Positions 1-16,327 of a stretch of DNA of 64,000 nt are shown piece after piece. A model generated the notes under the pieces. That model saw only the letters and a program-made list of their open reading frames with translations, had not been told where the DNA came from and searched no databases. The stretch is from Saccoglossus kowalevskii (Eukaryota > Hemichordata > Enteropneusta > Harrimaniidae): contig NW_003134845.1 in the NCBI RefSeq assembly GCF_000003605.2, positions 129,359-193,358 of the forward strand, in the 5' to 3' direction. Positions within the stretch are counted from its first letter, which is position 1; the number at the start of each line of letters is the position of its first letter. A program made the position numbers and the translations under genes.

Positions 1-2656
<2,656 letters not shown>

Positions 2657-3075
2657 GCAATACCATATTTGCTCTATTAATAGTGCATATTCTTAAATAT
2701 ACAGCAGAGGTTTATGCAATACCATTATTGCTCTATTAGTAGTGCATATTTTTAAATAAACAGCAGGGGTTTGGGAAATACCATATTGGCTCTATATTAG
2801 TAGCGCATATTTTTAAATAAACAGCAGACGTTTGTGCAATACCATATTTGCTCTATTAGTAGTGTATATCCTTAAACAAACAGCAGGGGTTTGAGCAATA
2901 CCATATTTGCTCTATTAGTAGTGCATATTCTTAAATAAACAGCAGGGGTTTGAGCAATACCATATTTGCTCTATTAGTAGTGCATATTCTTAAATAAACA
3001 GCAGGGGTTTGAGCAATACCATATTTTCTCTATTAGTAGTGCATATTCTTAAATAAATGGTAGGGGTTTGCATAT
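2657..3075. repeat. Minisatellite, about 7 copies of a 59-bp unit
   Basis: The unit begins GCAATACCATATTTGCTCTA, continues with TTAGTAGTGCATATTCTTAA and closes with ATAAACAGCAGGGGTTTGA. Copies start at 2657, 2716, 2775, 2836, 2895, 2954 and 3013, spaced 59 bases with one 61-base step. The last three copies are nearly identical and the first ones more diverged, as expected for growth from one end. The first half of the unit matches the ends of the element at 4767-5032. Confidence 0.95.
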
Positions 3076-4766
3076 GGTGATACTAAATACACCCAGTCAG
3101 TTGAGGCATACAAGTGCTACCTTTAATAAATGTGATTAATTTACTAATATTGCCTATATGGTGACCACCATCTTAAAGAAGCTAGCATAACAAGCCAAAT
3201 AAATTGCTTGGCAGTGAAAATTTAGTATTTTTTCTTCTTCTTTAAAAGATTCACAATACAATAAATGCAATGTTTGGTTTATGGGGGCTTATATAGTAGA
3301 GATACAGTTCTAGTAGAGTAAATACAAAATGGTAGTTCACTCAAAATTTCAAATCACAGTTCACTGGAAAGACAGAGCCCAGCTTATATCAATTATAATA
3401 CTGTGTGATGCCCATTATTGAAATGCCACAATTCGCATTAGAAAATGGATACCCTGTGCAGACAATAAACGGGGCAGCGCTGGATGCCCAAAAGTATAAA
3501 CACGACAGTGTGTATCTCATATCCAATGTTTCCCCACATTTGTACAGAATTAACAAACCCACCACGCTTATTTCATATTATTTCCTTACAAAACTGCCAG
3601 TTTCATCTTTTTCGAACTACTACAGCATGCAAATTCAATTTTTGACATTATGTTGTATTATAATTGAAATAAAGGACTCCACACTGCCAATTACTGGTAT
3701 GACGTGTTATGAATCACCACTATCAGAATTGAAGGTTTTATGACGTCATAGCTTTAATGTAATCAATGTAAACGATAATGTAAATGATAATTGCAAGTAA
3801 ATTCAACAAAAAAATGGAAATTTAACTAAATTTGTTTTATAATTCTGATGGTGGGGATTTATAACAATAAAGAATGAATTCCACACATCCCCATCCTTGC
3901 TCTGCTATTATGCCATAATACGCAATGCATTGTCTTTTATGCCATATACAAAACACTTTTTTTTTCTGTTTTTTTATTGTTTTTCACAGGGCTGCTCCTG
4001 CATGTCCTAATAAATTAAAATGCATTTACTCTCTTAAAACTGTGGAATTAAATGTTCTCAACTGTACTGTAATAATGACCAAGCAAGGTAGGGTGAATGA
4101 CTTGCTGGCTATAGAACCCTGCTCTTTTTCATCAATTGATCAATTATCTGTGTTGTATCAAGGGCATGAAAGGATTAAATATCTCCAGTATCACAGCTGG
4201 TAGGATAACAATAGTTTTAGTCTACTAATTACTCAATTTTTTATTATACATCCTATCTAAAAATTCTACAAATGATGCAAATGAAAATTTCAATGACACT
4301 GAAATGTAATTTTAATAAATGCAATCAGATTAGACACAATACATAATATCAAATGATTACTTATAATAACAAAACATGAATTTCAGTCCCTGTATTTAAA
4401 AGTATTCAAGAAATGAGATACTTGTTATTATATATCTAACTACATTTATACAGCATGCTCGGGTAGACCCATTAAAAACTCTAAAGGGGGTATGGTGGCA
4501 GAAAACACTATACAAAATATTTTGTACCTTCACTTATGTATTGGGACATTTTCTTTCATGATGAATTTCTGTTTAGGCATTTTTAAAGTGCTTTCGGTAG
4601 CAAAATGACAGCAATTGCAATTTCCTAAAAAAAAACACCTGTTAACTGAATATAGAGTTAGAATTTGGGCAGGGTTTTGCAAAAATGGGCATGGTTTTTA
4701 AAACTTTTGTAAATCAATGTTTTTGACAATTCAGCATCTTCAACTAAAATGATGATAATACATTTA
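3076..4766. other. AT-rich DNA between repeats
   Basis: GTAGAGTAAATACAAAATGG near 3313-3332 looks like an inverted, degenerate terminus of the TTTGCTCTATTA family. A full CRE palindrome TGACGTCA lies at 3741-3748. Open frames at 3405-3743 and 3925-4203 show no family hallmarks. Confidence 0.5.
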
Positions 4767-5032
4767 TACCTTATTTGCTCTATTAGAAATGCATACAAGT
4801 GCATATAAACCAAAACCATATAAAAAAAAAATTACAAGTGTATCAAAATTGTCATATTTTAATGATCCATTATGCAATTAATGCAATTTTCAGTTGTGGT
4901 ATGCTATTGGAGATGTCCTAAAACAGAGTAAATATAGAATTGAACACTAGATCATTGAAATGTATTACTTTGAAGATAGACTCACCTGTGATTTACATAC
5001 ATGTATGAGCTTTTAATAGAGTAAATATGGTA
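4767..5032. mobile_element. Non-autonomous inverted-repeat element (MITE), TTTGCTCTATTA family
   Basis: The left end TACCTTATTTGCTCTATTAG is matched in inverse orientation by the right end TTTTAATAGAGTAAATATGG plus TA. The inverted similarity continues into GCATACA on the left and TGTATGAGC on the right. The element is about 266 bp, has no coding capacity and is bounded by TA, which fits a TA target duplication as in Tc1/mariner-type elements. Related fragments lie at 22594-22735, 25866-25905, 29037-29077, 50205-50350 and 56018-56060. Confidence 0.6.
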
Positions 5033-5222
5033 AAAATGAGATCAATGCCAAACGAAATGTATATGTGTGTACATACATACATAACATGATGCACACAGAG
5101 ACACACACCACAAACACAGTTGAGTGATGAACACAGCATTTTTGTTCAATTTAGTATTTTAATAATCATATAAATATGAATATGAATATAATAAGAGAGC
5201 TATGCTGTTTCAACATTCATAA

Positions 5223-5434
5223 TACTGTAAAATACTTTACGTTCACTTGGAATTAATTTTTGCTATTTTTGCTGAAGGAATGTTTCAGTGACAATAAAAT
5301 CCAGTGAATATACCTTTTCTCCTCTATTTTACATTCAGCTCATCAAAATGAATGAAAATAAATTCCATACAAAACACCCAAATATTGTTTGTCAGCGAAA
5401 ACTAATCAAAGCTGAAATAAAGTATTTTACGGTA
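5223..5434 (-). mobile_element. MITE, TACTGTAAAATACTTTA family, copy A
   Basis: The 212-bp element begins TACTGTAAAATACTTTA and ends TAAAGTATTTTACGGTA, so its termini are inverted repeats. Inside are TTTTGCTGAAGGAATG and AAATTCCATACAAAACACCC, which are the complement of sequence in copies B and C. It has no ORF. TA at the ends fits a TA target duplication. Confidence 0.85.
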
Positions 5435-8400
5435 TTACAGGTATGTTAATTTGTATATCAATATTGCTTACAATTCAATCCTTCATGCAATGTGATATGT
5501 ACTGCAAGCAGCTAGACAAGCCACACTAATATCAACTGAACGGTTCAATTCCATGGTATAACACTTGACTGACGGGTGGCTCAATTCTATTATTTTTTGT
5601 GATTAGTTCCCTGACATTTGAATATCAAGGAGAGCAATATCACTGAAGGTTAATCATTACTTTACAATATATATTAATGTGATTATGCTATTATGAGACA
5701 CGATAAGAAAATATTCTTCACACACGATGAATGCAGGACCTGTGCACATCCAAAACTTTAAATTAAATGGTATGGAGAGTTGTAACGTCTCAATGAATTA
5801 GCAAAGAATACCACCAAAAACAAGAAAATTATTCCCATATTATTTACTCAAGAAATATATCCTTGAAAATTAGATGCTATCCTTCTACTGAACTTTGGAT
5901 TTCTATGAAAAGTAGTATGCGAGTACCATAATATGCACAAGAAAATTCCAAGATCAGTACCATGACACTCGTAGTAAAACATTAAGATTAGGAATTATAT
6001 ATAATGTACCGGTACATGTACCTGTCATTTACACAGATCTACAAACTCACACAGAACTCAACTTCCTTTTTTTCAATGAGGCAAGTGTATACCAAAATTC
6101 CCAAGTAATTCAAACACACATGCTTCACAAGAACATGTTGATATTACTAAAAGAATGCAGTTTACAGAAATAATTTGATATTGCTAAAGCATATAGAATT
6201 ATATACAACAGAAGCAATCAAATGTATGTAAAAAATAAATTTACCCAGAAGTTATTGTCATTTAAACCCTGCCACCCAAAATTCAGTGCAAATATTTTTA
6301 CATTTTGTGAAATTGTCAATAAATTTTATCATTTTAGTCCATATGGACAGTATTATGTTTGTTTACTCTCATCAACATTCCATGTGGGGAGGAGCATGGC
6401 GCACTGCACCCAACCAATTTTGACAATGGCATTCAAAACATAAAGTATGCAACAAGTGCATTTTATTGAAATCAGAAATTTTGATATAGTCTATTTACTT
6501 AATATGATATAATATCAACAAGCAAAACAGACGAATCCCACAAAAGCCATATAACAATCAGCACATCTTACTGCAAAACAATTTTATAAAAGAAGGACCT
6601 GTTGAAATTTAACAAATTTTTGGTAATTACACAATTCGCTTGTTTATCTTTACTGCTCACTGAATCTACAGTTCAGAGTGCAATAAATCGGACAATTTAA
6701 CACTCGACTGATCATAGCTAAAGTAATGAATAATAATGGAAAATAAAGGTACATGGCCTTTCAGCATCAGGGACACCTGACAGCTGATTTCATGTAATTT
6801 ACTTCATTCTGTGTAGAAGATTGGCCAATATTTTGAACCTGGTTCAGTTAATAACATAACTATTGTACAAAATTGCAGCAGTTCACGGTTAGAAATCAAG
6901 GAAGGAACAGCTTTTTGAGATGTATTAAAAGTGTTTAAAAGCTTTTTTTATAACTAGAACCAATGGCAAGGTTGCTATACTATGCTCAAATACAGATTCA
7001 GGTTTCACTGGCTGTGTAGTTATGCATGATAACATTTTCATTTTCATTTAAGTAGCTACAAGCATCGCTAGTTTATAAATTGAAAAATGAAAATCAATAA
7101 AATTATTGTGTGAATGTGCAATAACATATTTTATCATACGCCACAATATTGATTGTGATCATGTTAGATTCAATGCTTAATAAGAATGTTTACCGTTTTT
7201 CGCTACTGAGAAAATATAAACAAGTATAATCATAGGTGGTAGGAGCTGCAGCTGTAACCCAATCATCAAATATTAGCAGTACTACATATTATATTCCATA
7301 GTCATTAGCATCCAGAGCTTTCATTTACAAGGAAAATGTTTCTACAAAACCTCAGCAAAGAGCTGTAGTTTCAACATACACTTGTGTCATCAGCGTAAAT
7401 TAAACTTAGATTTTTTTCACTATTGATTCACGTATAATTTACAATTTCAATCAAACCCAACATCAAAATAAAATCTTACCAAATGTATTTAATTCACAAT
7501 TCCCAGCAAATATTTAATTAATGTTAACCCTAGTAAAGAATAAAAGTCAATCATGTTGATCACAAAGTGCATAACTTAGACACCTATAAGCTAATGTGAA
7601 TACTAGCAATGGTATAGTTGAGAAGCATGACTATCTGCCTTCAAGGTGAAACACATACATGTCCTACCGAGTAACAATAGAATTCAGGATGAATTGCCCA
7701 AAATATGTTGCACGCAATTTTGTGGTGTAAATGTAACACAAAATCCCTTAGTCAAAGAATGAAGCTAAGATGCCAGGTAATTATTTTCAATTGTTTGACA
7801 GCATATCATTGCCATCAAAATGAAAAAAAAAAAGTTTTTGATTATGGTTTCAGACATCTTTGCTAGAAAATAACAATTGCAGTTAGGCTTCTATCAGGGG
7901 ATATAGATATTGAAATGTGAACACATTATACAATGTTACCATGGTAATTTACAGTCAAACCATCTTGTAAATGTTCAATACAATTTTTCTTTTATTCGGA
8001 TATATTCAACACAAATTAGAGTAGGGATTGGCAGATGTTTATCAATCTAGATAGCTAAATACTTGATGTTTTACTGAAATGGTGATAAAGATGACACAAT
8101 AATAATATCTACAAACCTGGCAGACAATCACTGAAATAAATGTTAATAACTTAATATATTATCATTTATAACAATAACTTTTTAATTTAAAGATCCTGAA
8201 TTGATTCCAATCAGAAACAGTTTACAGGTATTCAGTAAACATGCATTTCACCGAAATCAGTTTTGAGTAACATTTCCCGAGGACCACAACTCTTCGATGT
8301 CTCTCAGGAATCATGTACAGTTTATTTTACTGGCAGATGTAAAATCTTAAGCAAAGAAGCACTTAAAATCTGTGAGAAGAAGGAATGGGTAAATGTTTTG

Positions 8401-10648
8401 TCTTCCGCTTTTGAGTAAAACCAGCCTGAACCACATAGTGGAGGTTTTATACATGTATGGATGGACGGACGGATGATAGATGGAGAAAAAGAAAAAAAAC
8501 GATAGACATACTAGAATTGCATTAAATAGTCACCTCACATGAACCGAGGACAAAGAACCACCACGAGTATCATCATTCATTAGAGGGATGATGATAGTTG
8601 TCATGGCAACACCACCGGGTTTGATGTTATCTTTATTTATCCAAAATGATGGCATCATTTAATACAGTTAAGAATAGAGTGAACATACAGTGGTAGCAGA
8701 CAATACAAAGTAGAATCTGTACCCAATTAAAATGCACATATAAGGAGAAAGAAATTATCATGTTAACTCATCAAGATTCATGGCACAACATTTTTTTTTT
8801 GTTTATTTACACATTGAGAATGCATGCAGAACAAATTTGATTATTAATACTATTCAAAACATCAGCATAAAATGTGGAAATAGAATTTGTATCCACTGAT
8901 AAAAGCATTCCCTCCTGAAAGCAGTTGGGTATCATCCATGATTATGGTTAACTACAAAAAATATATCACTTTATTGATAAAGAGACTGTACTTTATTACC
9001 AAAGATATTTATTGCACTGCTAAGATAGTTACTGGTGTGGGAAAAATAATTCTCAGGGAGGAATCACAAATATTTTGTTGTGAAATATTATCCACAGCAG
9101 CATAGTGTAGCTTTATAGCAACTGAGTGGGAAAAGTTATTTTCCGTAGGAGGTACAAGTTTAGCTAATCACACAGACCTCATTCTCCATCATTTATTATG
9201 CTGTTACCCCCTTTATAGAATGGAGTCTTCCAATAATGTAGAAAGTTGATTGGGAGATGACATCTTTGCTGCATCTATTTTCCTCCATGTACTATCAGTT
9301 GGGAGGATGGTACTTATAACCGGTGTGTTAGTATGAAAAGCTGTGATTTCAATTTCCCCCCATAATATTCATATTTTTTGGGACATTTATTCTTCAAGAC
9401 TACATATTGCATGTATGTGAATGCTGCTGTTTAGCATTCCATGCTGGACACACTGTATCCAATCAGTTACGGAATTAGGAGTTGACAGTTAGCCAATCAA
9501 GTACTTTTTAATCACAATTGTACGTGAAAAGCTGCCATCCATCTGTGTAATTGAGGATCATTTGATTAAGGTGAGGTATTCTCCCATTATTTTGTGATGA
9601 GAAAACAGAAACTGTTTATATATTAGCCAGCTTTCTATCAAACAATACAGGTTATGTCAGTTTTTGTCAATCTCAACCATGGTTTGAGTAGTAGTCAACA
9701 GGATGGTACTGACATTGCAAATGAAATGCTCCAAAGAATTTGTCATCAAAGCTGTTAATGGTATGAGAAAATCACAATACAATTTTGTCTCCCTATAAAG
9801 TTTTCATTCAACATTTAATTTAGACACGACTACAATAAACCTTGCACCATCAATTTGCAATTGAAACACACATTCTAGAAATACAATTATGAAACTTTGT
9901 CATCATTCTATTCAAACAAATAACTAGAAAATAGTACTTCTACATGAAAACCCCAAAATCACAGCTGTCACATTGGTAATAACTGTAATCTTCCTTGGGA
10001 TTGCTTTCAGCTATCGTGCATATGAATTGGCTGATACATTCAAATCGTACAATCAATGAGGCTTTATTTTACTATCCTACAACCATATTTATAATAATAA
10101 TAATACAAAACATAGTTAAATTGTAACATTTAATTAAGAACACTATTAAAACATAGCACAGCATGCTTTTTTTCTTCAATAACAGGATTAAATTTGCAAA
10201 TATCTAAAGGAAGGAAGTAACAAACTTTTATAATAATCAATCAACCATTTTGACCAGAACACTGGAAGTCAGTAGACTTTTAAATATCTATATTAAATAT
10301 ACATTAATTTGATAACATAATTATAAAAGGTGGTTCTAGTCAAGGCTACTTAGGAAAAACAAATCTGCAAACTGCCAATTATAAATGACCCCCATCCTTA
10401 ACAACTGTAATCATGCAAACATCCTTTACTATCAAACGTACAATTCAATTTAGAAGTAATTACATTTGATAGTTGAAGACATAATGAGGCAGCTAACTCC
10501 CAAGTGATCAACATCTGTACAGCAGTGATTCATAAAACTATATATAATTATAAATAGAGCTGTTTTTACATAGTAGCGATACGAGTACAGAATAAGTCAT
10601 AGTCAATTTTATATGGAAGATATTAAGATGAGGAGGATGTGTGAGTGT

Positions 10649-10669
10649 GTTTGTTTGTTTGTTTGTTTG
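10649..10669. repeat. (GTTT)5 microsatellite
   Basis: Five GTTT units follow a GTGAGTGTGT stretch. Confidence 0.9.
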
Positions 10670-13600
10670 TGCATCAGCTTTCTTACACCAATGTCAAGTT
10701 ATTTGGAAAAGAATTTGCTGTATGTATGGAAGCTGTAGTTTCTGTTTTTGTTAGTGTTTGTGTAAGTACCATTCCCTTTAAATGAAAATAAAAAGAAATA
10801 CTTAAATATAAAAAAAATGTGGGAATTTGATCATTAAACACAGAAATATTACAATCTGATTTCTTTGTAGCTAGAAAAGAGAAAAACATTTGACAGTAAA
10901 AGAAATTATGCAAGTCACTTAATTTTTCATTCAGCACACATTCAACTACATATAAAAATTCAGGTCCATGCATAACAAGCAATCTAACTGAAACAAACAT
11001 GGTGAGGTGAACCAGATTTGAATGATTGACCATGTACCGCATATCTAAAATCATTGCTTTCTTTCATTCTCCGTGTCAGCTGGGGGAAGTGGAATGTAAA
11101 ATGTGATTACAGTGTAGCTCATTTAGGAAGAGTATGAACGTATTATTGAAATTCATATAATATAAAGTAGACAGGATGACATAAATAGCTGTAACACCTG
11201 GCTTTATGTATAGGAGAGATTGGATAATGATAGAAAATTTTGTATATTTCAATGATAAACGGCCATATTAATCCCTGCAAGTAGATCAATATAAATTACA
11301 TTGCTCAAACTATCAAGACAAAAAAATTGTTTGAATTTGTGTTTTATATGTAATTTACACATTGCCACACTACCTTGCCTCAGTTCAAGAACTTAGGAAT
11401 AGATAAATTATTGAAATTCCAATTCTTTGGATTCATTCATGGAGAGGCTACATATATTCCATCCAATACAATAATCATTTTAGCAGGGTCATATCAATAC
11501 AAAATATTGTGACGGTACAAATATAATCAAAGGAAGCTTAGAAAAAACTCTTGTGTGTTGTTCAGTGTTGGAGGCATGAAGTAAAAATAAGGAATAATGT
11601 ATTACTATAATATTAGAAGCACATCATAAAGCAAAATTTGTATTTATTGAATGCAAAAATCATCAAATTTTGTTAATGTATTATGTACTATCCTGCAACA
11701 GCACTTATGATATTAGTTTATGCATATTATTGAGGTCACATGATCATATAGTGAGTATTTTGTTAATTGATTCAATCGACTCCAATCACTATTTTTTTCT
11801 GCTTAAAAACATTAATGATGTAGATTAATTAAAACAAAAGAAGAACTAATTATTAGGAATATGTACCAACACTATTTGATATTGTTCATCAGCGAGTCTG
11901 GAAGCTCACCATCTGGAATGGCATGTACTCTAAAACATGCATACAGTTCTAGAGGTTACAGATTGCAATGATTTGACATTGGCTATATTAATGAGGAACT
12001 TAAAGCCAGTGGATCATTACCAGGCATTAAAGCTCACCCTTTCTAGAAAAGAACTTACAAGTAACTTGAATACCAACATCAATCACACTCCAAGTTGTGT
12101 TATTTTAAAAGGCAAACTGTTTCTGTTTTCATAAAGTAGAAGTGCCTAAGAGAGGAAAAGAGTACATTGTGCATATCGTGTATCGGTGGCATAACTGTTA
12201 TTCACTGCTAAACCTATTTGTATTGTTCACTATTTTTTTAGTAATGTATTTTTAATCAGCATCAAGATTCAATATATGATGACAGCATTGACTAATTTTG
12301 TGACAGCTTGGCTTATTCGATAATTATAATGAGAAACAAAAACCATGTTATTGACTTTCGTAGTTCTGGATTACTTGCAGCAGTGATTCCTATTTTTCAA
12401 ATTTAAGTGGTAACTCCATGAAATATACAAGTGAAAAAACAAAACAAAAACTATATACCTGTACAGACATGCACATTGCCAAAATACAGAAAATAAAAAA
12501 ATAACTATGCAAATGAACCTATTACAAAAAATTGAACTCCATGATTGCATATGAATCCTTCAGAAATGAACATCAAGTATTGATTTAACCAGGTTTAATA
12601 GTAGTTTTGATATCAAATAAACTTATCAATCAAATATGAAAATGAGCACATTATATAGCAAAATGAAACTAAAAATTGCATCGTTCACATCCAGAACCAA
12701 AAACTGTTATCAGATATAACAGAATTTTATTTTTTACCAAGCTCAATTTGGCTGATTAAACACTGAAGCATCTATCATAAGAACTAAAGCATCAGCTATG
12801 AGATATGGAATAAGCAGTTAAACTGATAGTATGGCTACAAGTCGTACGTAGTTGCTATTAATTTGCAGCAGTCCCCAGCAGTGTTCTATTCTATTCAAAA
12901 CTTGATTACGGTACAAATTTACCTGTATGGGGTTGATGCCTTTCCAAGTGGCATTTAAACCAATGAAGTTAGCTAGATACACTGGGTTACTGCACTTCAT
13001 ATATATACTAGATTTCGATAGATTGAATGAAATGAAATGAAGCAGATCACGCGATTTATAGTGACTAACATTGAAATAAGGAACTAGAGCATTCAAGTAT
13101 AAATGTAATTGAAGACATATTAGTGGGTACACAACCTAAGTACATCTAGATTCACTGGGAAGATTTGTTGCTTGTTTTAAAGAGAAAAATTATGAGAAGG
13201 AGCGCACTAACACTTTCACATCATATACTGATACTGTTAACTACGAGTATTTCTTGTAGGGAAGGGCAACAATACATAAAAACCTGCCCTTGTCCATGGG
13301 TTTTACCAGAGAATATTCTATCTATTATGTAAATTTAGTGGCATTTAGTGATTTGACTTTCATAAAAGTGCTAGAATATCAATACAATAATGAATACAGT
13401 TCCATACTGTATTGCTATAGATAAGGATTCAACACAGAAACCTGATGGTGTAGTTTCAAAATGTCACATCACTTATATGACAATGAATGATTTGTCATGG
13501 TTGGCATAACTTGGAAACATGGAACATATGTTGAGTTCACTTTGATTATTAAATATAACTGAGTGATGTTTTTTTTTATCTAAATGATTAGCTGCAAAGT

Positions 13601-14405
13601 AGTTTAATAGACCTAGTTTCATCAATTAACACAGTTACAATATACATTCACATCAGTGATATCACTTTTGGTAATGTTTTATATAGATTTTCTTAGTTAA
13701 GTAGACAGCAAATGTATTCTAATGGTTCATCGCTGGAGGAAAAGATGCTAGACGCTGTAATAACAACTACTTATAATCCATTACCAACGAATAATGAAGG
13801 AAAGGGTGCTCTTTTCATTTTTAAACCTAGTAATCAATGTGTAATGACAGGAAACTAGTCAAACATGGAATTTTAGGAAAACAAATGAAAAAGGTAATGC
13901 TGACCCACATGTAGCTTTGCATTTCCTTGTGCTGCAATAAACTAAACAAAAAAAGATAGGGGCAAACAAATTTATTGAAAGAAATATTTTATTGTTTTCC
14001 ATATGTTAACACTCCAAATTAAAATGCAGAATTTTTTGTACAGTACCTTCAATTAGTGCATCTACCGGTACATGTAATTCAGAGATATAGAAATTCTGTC
14101 TCAGTGACAAGATATGATGAAAATTTTGATTGCTATCAGTTTGTTGACATGCGTTGACATGTCATTAAATTCGTACTGAGCAAGATGCATCGTTTAGAGT
14201 GTATGAATGAATGTGACATGCGATTCACCCTTATGGCTATGTGACTGTCAACAATTGATCAGTTGAAACTAATAAATTCTCTCATTACACTTTTCCTGAA
14301 GAGTCCTTTCAAGGCACAGCTCCAATAACATTTCCACAGTGTTTACCCATAATGCAGTTACAGTAATACATTTCAAATATATAGCGAGAGGCAATTTGGT
14401 ACACA

Positions 14406-14427
14406 TTTTTTTGGGGGGGGGGGGGGG
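14406..14427. repeat. T7-G15 homopolymer junction
   Basis: Seven T are followed directly by fifteen G. Homopolymer length in assemblies is unreliable. Confidence 0.9.
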
Positions 14428-16309
14428 TATCTCTGAAGAGATGCTCAAATAAATTGTCATAGAAAATGCATTTTCTTCTATCAATTATACAGTTTTCATT
14501 TTAAAGTGCAACATAAATCCATTATTTTATTAACATATGGTATGTCATATATAAGGTACAGACACAACCACTTTACATCTAGCCAATTTAAAATTTCAGT
14601 TTCATGCAAGATGGTAAAGGAACAAAAAAAAGATACAGAAAGTGGTCTGGCAGCCATTTGCATCTAAAGTCTACAAGCTGTGATTTTTTTCCCCCATTTG
14701 TAAGAATTTTGTTTCTAAGTGATTAGCACATTTATATTATCTATTTATATTAACTTACAAACATTGTACATATATGCCCAATTGTGATGTAATATCAATT
14801 TAAAGATTTGCAAGTTTGGTACCCACCCAATTATCAACATTGAAAATATTAAATATTTCATGTCTCAGTGATCTTAATAAATATATTAATTATTATAGTC
14901 AGGGCATTATAAAGTATCTGATATGGTGTGTGTGTGTGTATATATATACAACTCATCTTGACAGGACATTATAAATGCAATATAATTATGTATTTCTCAT
15001 CAAAACACATTCATACTCATCAGTGAAAAAAAGAAATGTAGATTTGATATACTGGTCAAACCATAAGACAGACACTTAGAAGTGTACTGACTCAACATTT
15101 AAGAAAATTTATGATTATAGGAAGCATTTTATTGACTTTTACAATCTGACAAATTTAACAATTTTTATGTAAAAACAACATTAAATAATATTACCCAACT
15201 TTAATCTTTTAAAACCATTTCAAAATGTGATAGATACTAACCAAGATTCAGTTTATGAGTGTATACACATACACAATAATTTTGATAAATTGTATTTATT
15301 TTTTGAATATGTGCAGGATACAAACACACATAACTATATTTTATAAGTGTGTTATAGGTTAATACAGAGATAATGTCTACTGTAAATTTTTGTAGTTCAA
15401 TAATTTCCTTCCACTTTATCGGAAAGCTAGGATTTCCTTTTACAATTTCTGATTACATGTATACGCATTTTAATACATACAATTTATCAATTTTATTAAT
15501 TACATCATAAGCTTTGCTAGAGCAAACACAATATTTTTTTTTTCATATTATTGTTTTATAAAAGTTATATCTTTACAACCATGTCAATTGTTGTGGAAAC
15601 GTTCCTGACTGTAGTAGAGGATTACAAGTACTGGTATAGATTAGATTTGAGATTGTATAGTCTGAATGAGCAGTGAGCTGTGACACCTGCATTTTTTGGG
15701 GGGGATTGTTAAAATATTCTCCATTTGAATTAAATGGATACAAACTTCACCATGCACATTCTTTGATACCAGATGTAAAGCAGAACAATCTTGCTGGTTG
15801 TGAGCAGTGATGCACGCAGAATCTAATGAAGGTGAACAAGGTTAAATTTAGCAATATGCATAAGGATATGCAACTGAATCATTGAACAGTGAATCTCTGC
15901 ATTAAAAAGGCAATATTTCAGTAACTATCAGTAATTACTGGAGAATACAGATTTGGGTAAACAAAAAATATAATTATAACAAATTCTGAAAGAATAGATA
16001 GATCAATTCTGATAGATTTATTGTCATGGTTTATCTACTCACTGAAATACATGTTAGTTGTTCAATGTGTTAATATTCTGATATTACAAACATTAATCAG
16101 CAGGAGATTTAATGCTATTGGTTAATAGACATCAATGGCAAATAACAGGAAATGACGTACAAATACACAGATATCAATCTTGTGCGTTCACAAGATGTTA
16201 ACAAAAAAACACTTATATGAACATTACGGAATGTACAGTTTAGCGAGATTCAGATCATTAAGCAACTGCTGGCCAAGGGAAAAAAGGTAATTAACTGCTC
16301 TTAAAATGC

Positions 16310-16327
16310 AATATATATATATATATA
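16310..16327. repeat. Short (AT)n microsatellite
   Basis: An 18-base run of alternating A and T. Confidence 0.9.

Noticed and set aside
10683-11054. 123-codon open frame on the minus strand
   Set aside because: Hydrophobic, low-complexity product of T-rich DNA without family hallmarks.
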